Shown here: in pieces, positions 1-7,814 of the stretch
Numbering within the stretch: the first letter of the stretch is position 1
How the letters are laid out: each line of letters opens with the position of its first letter
Assembly: GCA_013375355.1 (NCBI GenBank)
Contig: JABXJV010000142.1
Location: forward strand, 1 to 16,271
From: Candidatus Helarchaeota archaeon
Lineage (GTDB): Archaea > Asgardarchaeota > Lokiarchaeia > Helarchaeales > JABXJV01
Direction of reading: 5' to 3'
DNA length: 16,271 nucleotides
Notes under the pieces: model-generated
The model's database searches: none
What the model saw: only the letters and a program-made list of their open reading frames with translations
Told to the model about the DNA's origin: nothing
Position numbers and translations under genes: made by a program

Positions 1-168
1 TAATTCCAAAAATATTGATCATGAAAAAATATTGATCTCAAAAAAATTCAATTTTCAAAAAATGTTAAATTCCAAAAAATATTGTTCATGAAAAAAATTG
101 ATCTCAAAAAAATTCTATTTTCAAAAAATGTTAATTCCGAAAAATATTGATCTCAAAAAAAAATCTTA
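1..168. repeat. AT-rich ~66-bp tandem repeat, about 2.5 copies
   Basis: The motif AATTCC(A/G)AAAAATATTG is followed by TGATCTCAAAAAAA and TTTTCAAAAAATGTTAA, and the whole unit recurs at about 1, 66 and 132. The copies differ by a few substitutions and short indels. The third copy lacks the middle section and decays after about 168. The window begins inside the array, so the full copy number cannot be seen. No open reading frame crosses it. The function is unknown; it could be a simple satellite or part of a mobile-element end. Confidence 0.75.
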
Positions 169-362
169 TTCAATAATTCAAAAGATTAAAAAAATTTTAT
201 ATGAGCCATATTCATAATTTAACCCTTATTTTATTAATTTACGATTTTTTAATACTATATAAACTAGCTTATTCTAAAAAATTTAATAAAAAAATTGTGA
301 AGATATATATATCTCCCCCGAATTTATTCTATTACTAAATCTCTTGTTTTTGTGATTTGAAT
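169..362. other. Non-coding AT-rich stretch
   Basis: No credible open reading frame is seen on either strand. The only notable structure is a perfect 14-bp palindrome, AGATATATATATCT, at 301-314, followed by a short C-run. The segment from about 321 to 361 is weakly complementary to about 575-610, so it may be an outer extension of the inverted-repeat structure that follows. Confidence 0.5.
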
Positions 363-574
363 GATCCTTTTGGACAGAACGATATAGCGAATAAGATTCA
401 AGAAATTCAAGAAATCACTTTAGGATCGAATTTATAATTTAGTGATTTAAAGGTCAATAGTTATTACATGCCTTTGACTTTATAAATTCCTGGATCTTAT
501 TCAGCGAATACCGTTTGGAGGTTAAATAAGCCAAAACAAGGCTACTATGCGATTCGTTGAATAATAAAAGGATC
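363..574. other. Nested inverted-repeat element or candidate structured RNA
   Basis: No protein gene is seen here, but there are many complementary segments. GATCCTTTT at 363-371 pairs perfectly with AAAAGGATC at 566-574. GAATAAGAT at 389-397 pairs with ATCTTATTC at 494-502, and this stem extends with G-U pairs to about 407/485. Inside lie two hairpins: AAATCACT (412-419) with AGTGATTT (441-448), and AAAGGTCAA (449-457) with TTGACTTT (474-481) with one bulged G. A further AGCC/GGCT hairpin is at 529-543. A 9-bp tandem TCAAGAAAT is at 398-415. I do not recognise an RNase P, SRP or riboswitch signature. It could be a non-coding RNA or a MITE-like palindrome; the strand is undetermined. Confidence 0.45.
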
Positions 575-670
575 AAATTACTAAAAAATTAATTCTATAG
601 AAATAAATAGAGTTTTCTTTAATACGGATTAGTTTACACCATTTTCCGTTTTCCAAGCGTAAAATAGGAA

Positions 671-680
671 GGTTTATAAA
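671..680 (+). promoter_or_regulatory. Putative TATA box for the 726-2039 gene cluster
   Basis: TTTATAAA at 673-680 is preceded by purine-rich GGAAGG, which is acceptable as a BRE. With the usual archaeal spacing of about 25 nt, transcription would begin near 704, shortly before the first open reading frame. The assignment rests on motif and position only. Confidence 0.45.
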
Positions 681-725
681 CAATGGAGCGATCAAATAAA
701 TAAGCTACATCGAAAAACAAAAAAT

Positions 726-1001
726 ATGAAATTAAATAATAAAATGTCCCTAAAAATTCAAAAAATAGGTGGTGAAAAAGTGGTAAAAAAAATTAAGATT
801 AAAGAACTCTCGGTAAATGGACATGAAACTTATTCAGTCGCAATTCAAAAAATTCCTGAATTTATGGAATCAAAATTTGACGGAAATCATGTTGTATTTT
901 GCGAACCCATGAATAAAATTGTTGATAATGTAATAGGTTTAGAAAATATCTTAGAAAGAATTAAAGAAATCATCATCATCCCCAAAATTCGTGGAGGGTA
1001 A
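726..1001 (+). CDS. Hypothetical small protein (91 aa, or 73 aa from a GTG start)
   Basis: I do not recognise this protein. It is small and lysine-rich, with no membrane segment or metal-binding cysteine pattern, and probably a compact beta/alpha fold. The longest reading starts at ATG 726. However, GGTGGTGA at 768-775 is an excellent ribosome binding site 4 nt before an in-frame GTG at 780, giving a 73-residue product beginning VKKIKIKEL. This spacing matches other genes in the window, so the shorter form is a serious alternative. Its stop codon (999-1001) lies one base before the ATG of the next gene, and the Shine-Dalgarno of that gene is inside this gene's last codons, so the two are probably translated together. 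Confidence 0.6.
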   Translation: MKLNNKMSLKIQKIGGEKVVKKIKIKELSVNGHETYSVAIQKIPEFMESKFDGNHVVFCEPMNKIVDNVIGLENILERIKEIIIIPKIRGG

Positions 1002-1002
1002 T

Positions 1003-1731
1003 ATGAAAAATAAGAAAAAAAAACAAATTCGCTTAAAATTGTCTGACGATTGGTCCAGGTTTAATGGTAAAGAATTTGTAAAAGTTAGGAATCAACGAAA
1101 TTATCAGATTGGTGAAATTTTAAAGAAAGCAGATCAATTTTTTTTGACCACAAAAAAAGGTCTTAAAGAAATTAAAGAAAAATTTGCTTATAAAAAAATA
1201 ATCCAAAATGTAAAAAAGATAAACCCTGGTGAACTTTCAAAAGGTCTTTATCCCAGAAATGGATATCGAAGATCATTTCGATCGAGAAAGAAAATGGTGA
1301 TAAAACATAATAAAACTACTAGTCTTTACTGTTATGAAAGTTATATGGGTGCATTAATTAAAACAGGAATTTCTCTAACTTTCCATGCAAGCAATAAAAA
1401 TGTTAAAGATCTTGTTAAAATATTTAATAATCGAATTGGTCGCCCATATCAGCCCCCAACATTTTCTCCTTCGGCTATAAACAAAGCAAAGAAAGAATTG
1501 GATTATATAATAAAAAATGATGATCATTTAAAATTAGAAAATGATAATTTGAAAGTTACAAGTAAGAATGGAAGAATTTATAATATTAATCTTCTTTCTG
1601 GTGCTGTTTCATCTAAAAAGAAAAGTTATATTTGTACTTGGAGTTCAGGTACAAGACTACCTTTACCTGACGAAATTATTGCTAAAGCTTTGACTATTGC
1701 TTATAAACCAAAACAAATTAGGACGCTATAA
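1003..1731 (+). CDS. Hypothetical basic protein (242 aa), second gene of the cluster
   Basis: No family was recognised. The first third is rich in lysine and arginine, including a run of basic residues after the start and a GYRRSFRSRKK patch near the middle, suggesting nucleic-acid binding. A more ordinary, mixed alpha/beta stretch follows (YESYMGALIKTGISLTFHAS and beyond). No membrane helix, cysteine cluster or nuclease motif stands out. An upstream in-frame GTG at 991 overlaps the sequence GGAGGG (993-998), which is the ribosome binding site for ATG 1003, so I chose the ATG. The gene follows its neighbour by one base and probably belongs to the same transcript. A plasmid, viral or other mobile origin is possible, but no hallmark gene proves it. 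Confidence 0.65.
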   Translation: MKNKKKKQIRLKLSDDWSRFNGKEFVKVRNQRNYQIGEILKKADQFFLTTKKGLKEIKEKFAYKKIIQNVKKINPGELSKGLYPRNGYRRSFRSRKKMVIKHNKTTSLYCYESYMGALIKTGISLTFHASNKNVKDLVKIFNNRIGRPYQPPTFSPSAINKAKKELDYIIKNDDHLKLENDNLKVTSKNGRIYNINLLSGAVSSKKKSYICTWSSGTRLPLPDEIIAKALTIAYKPKQIRTL

Positions 1732-1799
1732 TTAAGGCGATGATGATTATTAGCAGCGATCTGAGCTAGAAAAATAAATTTACAAGAATATGAAGCGAA

Positions 1800-2039
1800 A
1801 TGTATGTAAAAAAATTTAGAAAAAGACAAATTAAAGGATTACGTGTTAGAGTTAGGTCAGATTTAACCCATAAACTATATGATGATGCTAATCAATGGGA
1901 TCTACAATTACATTATAAATACTTTTATTATAAAAATCGTAAATCCCATCCAAAACGTAATCTCCATCATAACAATACTCGAAATCGTTTTTTCATACGT
2001 AGATTAAGGGCTTCAAAATCTTCTAAGCAAAAATTTTAA
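1800..2039 (+). CDS. Hypothetical very basic small protein (79 aa)
   Basis: This short frame encodes a product dominated by Lys, Arg, His, Asn and Tyr, starting VKKFRKRQIKGLRVRVRSD and ending with another Arg/Lys/Ser-rich tail. Such composition would suit a nucleic-acid-binding protein, but may also arise by chance in an AT-rich region. There is no clear ribosome binding site before ATG 1800. It lies 68 nt after the preceding gene on the same strand and ends 18 nt before the convergent LRR gene. I recognise no homologue; it may be a remnant or a spurious frame. Confidence 0.35.
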   Translation: MYVKKFRKRQIKGLRVRVRSDLTHKLYDDANQWDLQLHYKYFYYKNRKSHPKRNLHHNNTRNRFFIRRLRASKSSKQKF

Positions 2040-2057
2040 AATTACTCTCCTCTAAAT

Positions 2058-3314
2058 TCAGCGTTCAGGGTGTTGTCTACGTTTTGGAACCCATTCTATT
2101 TCTGCACCCCGTTTTTTTAATTTTTTAACTACTTTTTTAGTAGGATTGCCTTGCTTTTTTAATGTTTCCGTTAAAGTAATGTTTTTTAACAATTCACATT
2201 CCAATAATGATTCGGGGAGCACAATATTTTGATTTTCTTGAAGTTTTAATCTTTTTAATGAAGAAATTTTACCGATAGAGTATGGCAGTGTATTTAAAGA
2301 ACAATCGCTTACATCTAATTCTTCAAGTTGAGTTAATGCGCCTATTTCAGCAGGTAATTTCTTAATAGGATTTTCTCCAACATTAAGAGATTTAAGAGAA
2401 GTAAGTGAGCATAAAGATTCAGGAAGAGTTGATAAATTATTTCTCCAAACTCCAAGAACTCTTAAAGATTTTAAATTTCCGATTGCCTCTGGGAGCTGGG
2501 AAATCGAATTATTATATAAATTAAGTTCTTCCAAAGATTTTAAATTTCCAATACATGCTGGAACATTGATAATTTGATTATTGCTTAGCTGGAGATGGGT
2601 TAAATTTTTTAAAGAGCATAGCCATTTTGGAATCTCTTTAATTCCTCCCACTTTCACACCTGGTCCTGGAGGGGTCGTTCGAGGTTCTGGCCACTCTTCT
2701 CTTGCGTTATCGTTGACATAAAGTTGTTCCAATAATTTTAATTCACCCAATACTTCTGGAAGATGCGTAAATCTATTACCACTTATCCATAATATCTTCA
2801 AGGAAGTAAGATTACTAAAGCTAGGGGGAAGATCTGTCAATTCCATTTCATATGGACTACCGGTTAAATATAATTCTTCAAGATTTTCAAGGGAATCTAA
2901 TGAATCGGGGAGTTCCTTCAGTTGATTTCCTCCTAAATGGCATCTTCGAAGTGAAGTTAATGAAGAAAACATAGCTTTTGGTAAACTGTTTAATTGATTA
3001 TTATGAAGATAAAGATCTTCAAGATTAGAGAGTTGACCTAAAGATGTAGGAATATTTTTCAATTCCCCTTCATAAACCCAGAGTGTTTTAAGTAATTTAA
3101 GGAATCCAATGGTATCTGGTAATGATTTTAATTTAAATTTATGGAGCCCAAGACCTATGACCTGATTATCTTCTGCAACAAAGCCTACGGTATCGTGTTC
3201 AATAGAATCTACAAGTAAAAGTCTTCTATTGAGCTTTTTTTCTATGGTTCTAAGAACGTTTGCTTCAATCCTAGGTATTTCAGCTTTATTAAAATTAATA
3301 AGTTCGGATTCCAT
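2058..3314 (-). CDS. Leucine-rich-repeat protein (about 418 aa)
   Basis: A cytoplasmic LRR protein with roughly a dozen repeats of about 23 residues of the LxxLxxLxLxxNxLxxLPxxIGxL type (for example LEELNLYNNSISQLPEAIGN), the class found in Ras-group-related LRR proteins. An N-terminal cap of about 60 residues (ending VGFVAEDNQVIGLGLHKF) precedes the repeats. A proline-rich irregular insertion (EEWPEPRTTPPGPGVKVGG) interrupts the solenoid near the middle. The C-terminus is basic (KKVVKKLKKRG) without a signal peptide or membrane helix. Such proteins generally bind other proteins; the partner is unknown. The start may be ATG 3314 or TTG 3320. AAGGAA, overlapping the stop codon of the upstream CoA-transferase gene, is the ribosome binding site, so the two genes are co-transcribed and probably translationally coupled. 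Confidence 0.9.
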   Translation of the reverse strand: MESELINFNKAEIPRIEANVLRTIEKKLNRRLLLVDSIEHDTVGFVAEDNQVIGLGLHKFKLKSLPDTIGFLKLLKTLWVYEGELKNIPTSLGQLSNLEDLYLHNNQLNSLPKAMFSSLTSLRRCHLGGNQLKELPDSLDSLENLEELYLTGSPYEMELTDLPPSFSNLTSLKILWISGNRFTHLPEVLGELKLLEQLYVNDNAREEWPEPRTTPPGPGVKVGGIKEIPKWLCSLKNLTHLQLSNNQIINVPACIGNLKSLEELNLYNNSISQLPEAIGNLKSLRVLGVWRNNLSTLPESLCSLTSLKSLNVGENPIKKLPAEIGALTQLEELDVSDCSLNTLPYSIGKISSLKRLKLQENQNIVLPESLLECELLKNITLTETLKKQGNPTKKVVKKLKKRGAEIEWVPKRRQHPER

Positions 3315-3326
3315 TTTCAAATTTCC

Positions 3327-4514
3327 TTAAATTATACTTTGTTTTTTCCATTTTTCTAAATCCACTTCTGAATAATTCAAAAGATCACAAAAAATTTCTT
3401 TATTATTTGCACCAAGATCAGGTGCTTTAGTATCTACAGATCCTGGAGTTTCAGAATACTTTAAAATAACTCCAGGAATGGTTGCTTTAGGGACACCATC
3501 AAATTTAAATTTGTTGATCAACATGTTTCTCGCTTTTAATTGGGGATGGTCTCTAATTTCTTCCCGCTTTATAACAGGACCGCATGGTATCCTCTCCTCT
3601 TCTAATATTTCAATTATTTCTTCTCTAGAATGTTGTAAGGTCCATTCTTCTACAATTTTATCTAATTCTACAGCGTTATCTATTCTATCAATCGGTGATT
3701 TGAATCTTTTATCACGATATAGTTTAGGTTGTCCGATGGTTTTACAGAATCTTTTGAATTGTTTCGGTGTAACAACAACGATGGCAACCCGATTTCCGTC
3801 ACCAGTCGGATACTGATTGTATGTTGGAAGGAAAACTGGCGCATCAAGGTCTCTTTCCCTTACTCGAGTAATAAATTCTCTAGTGTGTGCGAAGAGATTC
3901 ATTGCATACATCATATCATGCATAGATAAATCAATAGCTTGCCCTACTCCAGTTTTTTCACGATAAAATAAAGCCTGAGAAATACCAAGCGCAATATATG
4001 CTCCAGCTGAAAGGTCCGCTGTTGGAAATCTGGGCGCATTTTTTATATTACATGTATGTAACACGCCACTTACTGCTTGAGCAATAACATCAAATGCAGT
4101 TTTTTTACAATATCTTTCAATACCCTTCTGTCCAAACCCAGAAATAGATGCTTTAATTAATCTAGGATTGATTTTTTTTAACACAGTTTCATAATCTAGA
4201 CCCCATTTAGCTAAAGTTCCTGGAGTGAAATTTTCAAGAAGAACATCACATTTTTTTATCAGTTTTTTAAATATTTCTTGCCCCTCTTTTACTCGTAAAT
4301 TCAAAGTTATAGATTTTTTATTTCTATTTAAAATCGTAAATAGAGGTGAAATTTCTTTATCAAAGAATATGAATAATCTTAATGCTTCTCCAAAACCAGG
4401 AGGTTCAACTTTTATAACCTCTGCCCCTTGATCTGCCAATAAAATAGAGCCCCAAGGTCCAGAAAGAAATTGAGAAAGATCAGCTATCCTAATTCCTTCT
4501 AATAATTTTTTCAT
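3327..4514 (-). CDS. Class III CoA-transferase (CaiB/BaiF family)
   Basis: Transfers coenzyme A between carboxylic acids through an aspartyl-CoA thioester intermediate. The N-terminus shows the family signature GIRIADLSQFLSGPWGS, then ADQGAEVIKVEPPGFGE, the CoA-fold segment NRNKKSITLNL, VLLENFTPGTLAKWGLDY, and SISGFGQKG. The nucleophilic aspartate is in FPTADLSAGAYIALG at about residue 167, close to Asp169 of formyl-CoA transferase. Length (395 aa) is normal. An in-frame TTG at 4523 would add three residues; ATG 4514 is preferred, with weak ribosome-binding sequence GAAGAG before it. Candidate TATA sequences on this strand lie near 4574-4585 and 4534-4548. It is first in an operon with the LRR gene. 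The acid substrate cannot be read from the sequence. Confidence 0.93.
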   Translation of the reverse strand: MKKLLEGIRIADLSQFLSGPWGSILLADQGAEVIKVEPPGFGEALRLFIFFDKEISPLFTILNRNKKSITLNLRVKEGQEIFKKLIKKCDVLLENFTPGTLAKWGLDYETVLKKINPRLIKASISGFGQKGIERYCKKTAFDVIAQAVSGVLHTCNIKNAPRFPTADLSAGAYIALGISQALFYREKTGVGQAIDLSMHDMMYAMNLFAHTREFITRVRERDLDAPVFLPTYNQYPTGDGNRVAIVVVTPKQFKRFCKTIGQPKLYRDKRFKSPIDRIDNAVELDKIVEEWTLQHSREEIIEILEEERIPCGPVIKREEIRDHPQLKARNMLINKFKFDGVPKATIPGVILKYSETPGSVDTKAPDLGANNKEIFCDLLNYSEVDLEKWKKQSII

Positions 4515-4638
4515 ACTCTTCAATTATTGCCCAAATTATATAAATAATTTCATCAAAAAAAGGTAGAAGATGAGTTTTATAAAGTTAAAAATATCTGGAG
4601 ACATATATCACTGGATCTTATATAGATACAACTGAAAA

Positions 4639-5745
4639 TCATTGAGATTTCCATGCTCCGGGTAAAAATCCAAAATATTTTTCAACAGCTTTATCTGCGG
4701 GCTTAAAAACTGACATTTCCACGGATCCTTCTAGATATTCAGAAAATTCAGACTCAAAAAAATCAGTAAATTTATTTAATGCTATTTTTAAAGTCCCTGA
4801 TGAAGTATTAGAAACAATAAAAGCACCCATTTTTTCTCTTAAATCTAATAAAATATGATGGTCTCCAAAAATAATCTCTTTCATTTGTGATTTAATCCCA
4901 AAAGCCTCTTCCATAAAAGCTCTTATTCCTGAAATCATGCCAGAGATTAGGCCCTCTTCTAGTTTTTTAGAAGGATCAAAAATTTTAGTAAATAGATTAA
5001 TTCCTGAAGCGTTGATTACCATAAGACTCTCAACTTCAAAGGGTAAAACAAAGGCGACCTCGGGTTCCCTTATATAAGCCATACCTACCAAAATCATACT
5101 GACTACAACAGTTAATAACATTAAGGCTGGAAAATTAATAATCCATCTAATTATTGAAACAAGTATATTTCCAAATACTCCGATTGAAACTCCTGCCATG
5201 AATAAAGTAGCTTGGTCTTTTTGAGCAGGTGTTACTGCAACTTTTTTGACTCGATATGCTGTTATAAAGTATTCTAAACCAATTCCTAATAAAATTACTG
5301 CTTGAAAGATTGAAAACAAGGTTGAAGGTCTTGTTAGATAACCAAAATTAGGAATTTCTTCCAATTTTAAATAATTAAAAAATGGATTAATTATCATTAA
5401 AAAAATTGTCCCACTTACAGCACAAGCAAAAAAAACAGCCCTTTTCTTATCAACATTATCATAATTTATTAATTCTAAAAATAAAAATATAGCATAAAAA
5501 CCTAAATAACAGGAACTTATGGCAGCTACAGCTAAAGCATATGCATAAGTGGCTTCAAGAATTGGATAAAAAGTAGATCCGAATGCCCAAAAAACATTTA
5601 GAGCAAAAAAACTTGCAAAATACAATGTAGAAGTGTTTTTCGACTTTATATAACTATAAATTAAAATAAAAAATACAATAGAAAGCAATATAGTTGCAAA
5701 TATTCCTATAATTAAATGGGCAATATAGGCACTTCCAATTGGCAT
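4639..5745 (-). CDS. Seven-helix membrane protein with C-terminal longin-like domain (paralogue A)
   Basis: An integral membrane protein of 368 aa. About seven hydrophobic helices occupy residues 9-32, 42-62, 67-92, 104-122, 143-166, 179-200 and 204-224. The layout, with a short charged link (RVKKVAVTPAQKDQ) before the last two helices, resembles the 7TM sensor region found at the N-terminus of some histidine kinases. Where those carry PAS or kinase modules, this protein has a cytoplasmic domain (about 238-345) with predicted order strand-strand-helix-strands-helix: SLMVINASGINLFTKIF, a helix, EIIFGDHHILLDL, then ALNKFTDFFESEFSEYL. This suits a longin fold. It ends with FKPADKAVEKYF, a motif shared with two other genes here. 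A TTG at 5775 is also in frame, but AAGGGAG (5752-5758) places the start at ATG 5745. It is divergent from the thiolase gene. Confidence 0.8.
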   Translation of the reverse strand: MPIGSAYIAHLIIGIFATILLSIVFFILIYSYIKSKNTSTLYFASFFALNVFWAFGSTFYPILEATYAYALAVAAISSCYLGFYAIFLFLELINYDNVDKKRAVFFACAVSGTIFLMIINPFFNYLKLEEIPNFGYLTRPSTLFSIFQAVILLGIGLEYFITAYRVKKVAVTPAQKDQATLFMAGVSIGVFGNILVSIIRWIINFPALMLLTVVVSMILVGMAYIREPEVAFVLPFEVESLMVINASGINLFTKIFDPSKKLEEGLISGMISGIRAFMEEAFGIKSQMKEIIFGDHHILLDLREKMGAFIVSNTSSGTLKIALNKFTDFFESEFSEYLEGSVEMSVFKPADKAVEKYFGFLPGAWKSQ

Positions 5746-5874
5746 TTTATTACTCCCTTGATCTTTATCAAACAAGGTATTTTTTTTAAAATATCACAAT
5801 TATAATAAGAAATCTATTTCAAAAAAAAATTTAAAGTTTTATAGTGTTATATTTTTCTAAAGAAGGTGATAAAT

Positions 5875-7164
5875 TTGACAGAAATAAAAGAATGTGTAGT
5901 AGTTGAAGCAATTCGCTCCCCTCTTGGACGCTCTGGTTGGAAAGCCGCAAAAAAGAAAGGCCAATTGTATTATACAACAGCGCATGAGATGGCTTCACAG
6001 ACACTTTTAACTTTAGTTAATCGAGTTCAAGAAAAATCACCAGTATTCAAACCCGAAATGATCGAAGATGTTGCATGGAGTGTTTCTGCACAGTTCGGAG
6101 AACAAGGTGGAAATCTTGGGCGCATTGCAATTCTTGTTGCTGATTTACCGAATGATATCGCAGGTTGGACTGTGGATCGCTATTGTAATGCTGGTCTACA
6201 AGCCATAAATTCCCAAGCACAGGCCATAATGAGTGGTTGTGGAGATATAATGGTTGCAGGAGGTCTAGAATTTATGTCGAAATATCCACTTGGTTCTTCT
6301 CTTCTAGCCGAGGTAAAAGACGGGCGAAAAAACAAATTACATAAAAATTTTACTAAAAAAACTGTCACTATGGGAATGGCAGCTGAAAAAATAGCTGCAA
6401 AATGGGAACTTGCTCGTGAAGACTTAGATGAATTTGGAGCCTCAAGCCATCGGAAAGCGATAAAAGCATTGCGGGACGAAAAATGGTATAAAAAACGAAT
6501 TTGTCCACTTAAGGTTGAAGATCGTGATCCTAAGACTGATCGTAAAATAAGAGATGAAGATGGTAAAACGAAAATTAAAATTATTGACAAAGATGAAACT
6601 CCTCGGGCGATTTATCTGGACAATCCAGAAGCTGCTATGGAAAAAATGCGAAGTTTAAAACCTCGTTTTCAAATTGATGGAGTTGTAACTGCTGGGAATT
6701 CTAGCCAAATAGCAGATGGCTCGTCGGCTGTTATGCTTATGTCACGTGAAAAAGCAGAGGAATTGGGGTTGAACCCAATGGCTGTTATTCGTACAATGGC
6801 AGTAGCAGGTTCAGATCCCATATTGATGCTCGAAGGTCCCATCCCTGCACAAGAAAAGGCATTAGCACGTGCAGGTTTGGAAATGGAAGAAATGGATGTC
6901 ATTGAACCGAATGAAGCTTTCGCTAGTCCATGTTTAGCATTTGCAAAACATTTTGAATACGATTTTTTAGATCCACGTGTTAATCCTTCTGGCGGTGCAA
7001 TCGCTCTTGGCCACCCCATTGGGAATTCTGGTGTTTTATATTTTGTCGAGATGGTTTGGGAACTAATCCATCAAAATAAACGTTGGGGTATCGAAACTCT
7101 TTGTGGCGGTGGTGGAGTTGGCATAGCAACTATCGTGGAAAATGAAAAAAAGTTTAAACCTTGA
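5875..7164 (+). CDS. Thiolase family protein (acetyl-CoA acetyltransferase / 3-ketoacyl-CoA thiolase)
   Basis: Catalyses reversible condensation or cleavage of acyl-CoA and acetyl-CoA in the cytoplasm. Catalytic residues are all present (numbered from GTG 5866): nucleophilic Cys107 in DRYCNAGLQA, Asn349-Glu350 in EPNEAF, His383 in GGAIALGHPIGNSG and Cys413 in CGGGGVG. Length of about 430 aa is slightly above the family norm because of a charged insertion (about 216-247, containing DRDPKTDRKIRDEDGKTK) before the usual ETPR segment. The upstream GTG at 5866 lies inside AGGTGAT (5864-5870), a near-perfect Shine-Dalgarno, so I place the start at TTG 5875, 4 nt after it. No hydratase or dehydrogenase of beta-oxidation is adjacent. 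The PK-C-like gene follows 54-63 nt downstream on the same strand. Chain-length preference cannot be told. Confidence 0.93.
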   Translation: MTEIKECVVVEAIRSPLGRSGWKAAKKKGQLYYTTAHEMASQTLLTLVNRVQEKSPVFKPEMIEDVAWSVSAQFGEQGGNLGRIAILVADLPNDIAGWTVDRYCNAGLQAINSQAQAIMSGCGDIMVAGGLEFMSKYPLGSSLLAEVKDGRKNKLHKNFTKKTVTMGMAAEKIAAKWELAREDLDEFGASSHRKAIKALRDEKWYKKRICPLKVEDRDPKTDRKIRDEDGKTKIKIIDKDETPRAIYLDNPEAAMEKMRSLKPRFQIDGVVTAGNSSQIADGSSAVMLMSREKAEELGLNPMAVIRTMAVAGSDPILMLEGPIPAQEKALARAGLEMEEMDVIEPNEAFASPCLAFAKHFEYDFLDPRVNPSGGAIALGHPIGNSGVLYFVEMVWELIHQNKRWGIETLCGGGGVGIATIVENEKKFKP

Positions 7165-7227
7165 TTATCTTGAAGTCATATAAATTAAAAAATTATTATA
7201 ACTTCCTTTTTTAATTAGGTGAAAAAT

Positions 7228-7812
7228 TTGTCTGAATTAAAATCTGTATATTTTGAAAAAGCTGGTAAGCATAATACCGAGGAAGCACTAAAAATTGCTA
7301 AGAAATTTGCTGAAAAAAAAGGAATCAAAGATATAGTTGTTGCATCTACTGTTGGAGAAACTGGAGTTCAAGCTGCAGAAATATTTCCCGTAAATAATTA
7401 TAACTTGGTCGTTGTCACTCATTCTTATGGGTTCATGAAAAATATTGAACAAGAGCTTGATGATAATAACAGAACAATATTGGAAAAGAATAAAGTTAAA
7501 ATTCTATCAGCAACTCATGCATTTTCAGGGGTTGAAAGAGCATTTAGAACCGGATTGAAACCTCAAATTTGGTTTCCAGTTGAATTAATTGCAAAAACAA
7601 TAAGGTCAGTCTTTGGAGAGGGAATAAAAGTATGTATGGAAATTGGGCTCATGGCAGCAGACGCTGGTCTGATTGATATGGAAAGTGACGTTATTTGTAT
7701 AGCGGGAACCGGGAGAGGAGCTGATACGGCAATAATCCTCAAACCTGCTTATTCATCTTATTTCTTAAAAATGAAAGTAAGAGAAATTATATGTAAACCA
7801 AGAGATTTTTAG
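7228..7812 (+). CDS. Pyruvate-kinase alpha/beta (C-terminal) domain-like protein
   Basis: A stand-alone protein of about 194 aa matching the family related to the C-terminal domain of pyruvate kinase, widespread in archaea and anaerobic bacteria and of uncertain function. Recognisable segments are YFEKAGKHNTEEALKIAKKF, DIVVASTVGETGVQAAEIF, VVVTHSYGF, LSATHAFSGVERAFR, LMAADAGLI, AGTGRGADTAIIL and the terminal REIICKPRDF. There is no catalytic pyruvate kinase barrel, so it is not a pyruvate kinase itself; in the full enzyme this domain binds effectors. The GTG at 7219 is part of AGGTGA (7217-7222), so TTG 7228, 5 nt downstream, is the likely start. It is probably co-transcribed with the thiolase gene and converges on the TBP gene with 2 nt between stop codons. 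Confidence 0.88.
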   Translation: MSELKSVYFEKAGKHNTEEALKIAKKFAEKKGIKDIVVASTVGETGVQAAEIFPVNNYNLVVVTHSYGFMKNIEQELDDNNRTILEKNKVKILSATHAFSGVERAFRTGLKPQIWFPVELIAKTIRSVFGEGIKVCMEIGLMAADAGLIDMESDVICIAGTGRGADTAIILKPAYSSYFLKMKVREIICKPRDF

Positions 7813-7814
7813 TA

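Noticed and set aside
1..168. CRISPR array
   Set aside because: The copies are adjacent and similar along the whole unit, with no unique spacers between short conserved repeats and no cas genes nearby.
1740..1764. Possible C/D-box sRNA (ATGATGA then CTGA)
   Set aside because: Only 14 nt separate the two boxes and no convincing C'/D' pair or full-length layout follows, so chance in AT-rich sequence is more likely.
3478..3929. Plus-strand open frames opposite the CoA-transferase
   Set aside because: They are antisense to a well-conserved enzyme, have no ribosome binding sites and resemble no protein.
4639..5745. Histidine kinase or PAS sensor
   Set aside because: The N-terminal helices resemble such receptors, but no PAS, HisKA (phospho-acceptor His) or ATPase motif (N, G1, G2 boxes) is present.
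6180..6590. Minus-strand open frame of 136 codons
   Set aside because: It lies entirely opposite the thiolase coding sequence, which has intact catalytic motifs; it is an antisense shadow.
7228..7812. Pyruvate kinase
   Set aside because: Only the C-terminal-type domain is present; the catalytic barrel with its Mg/K and substrate-binding residues is absent.
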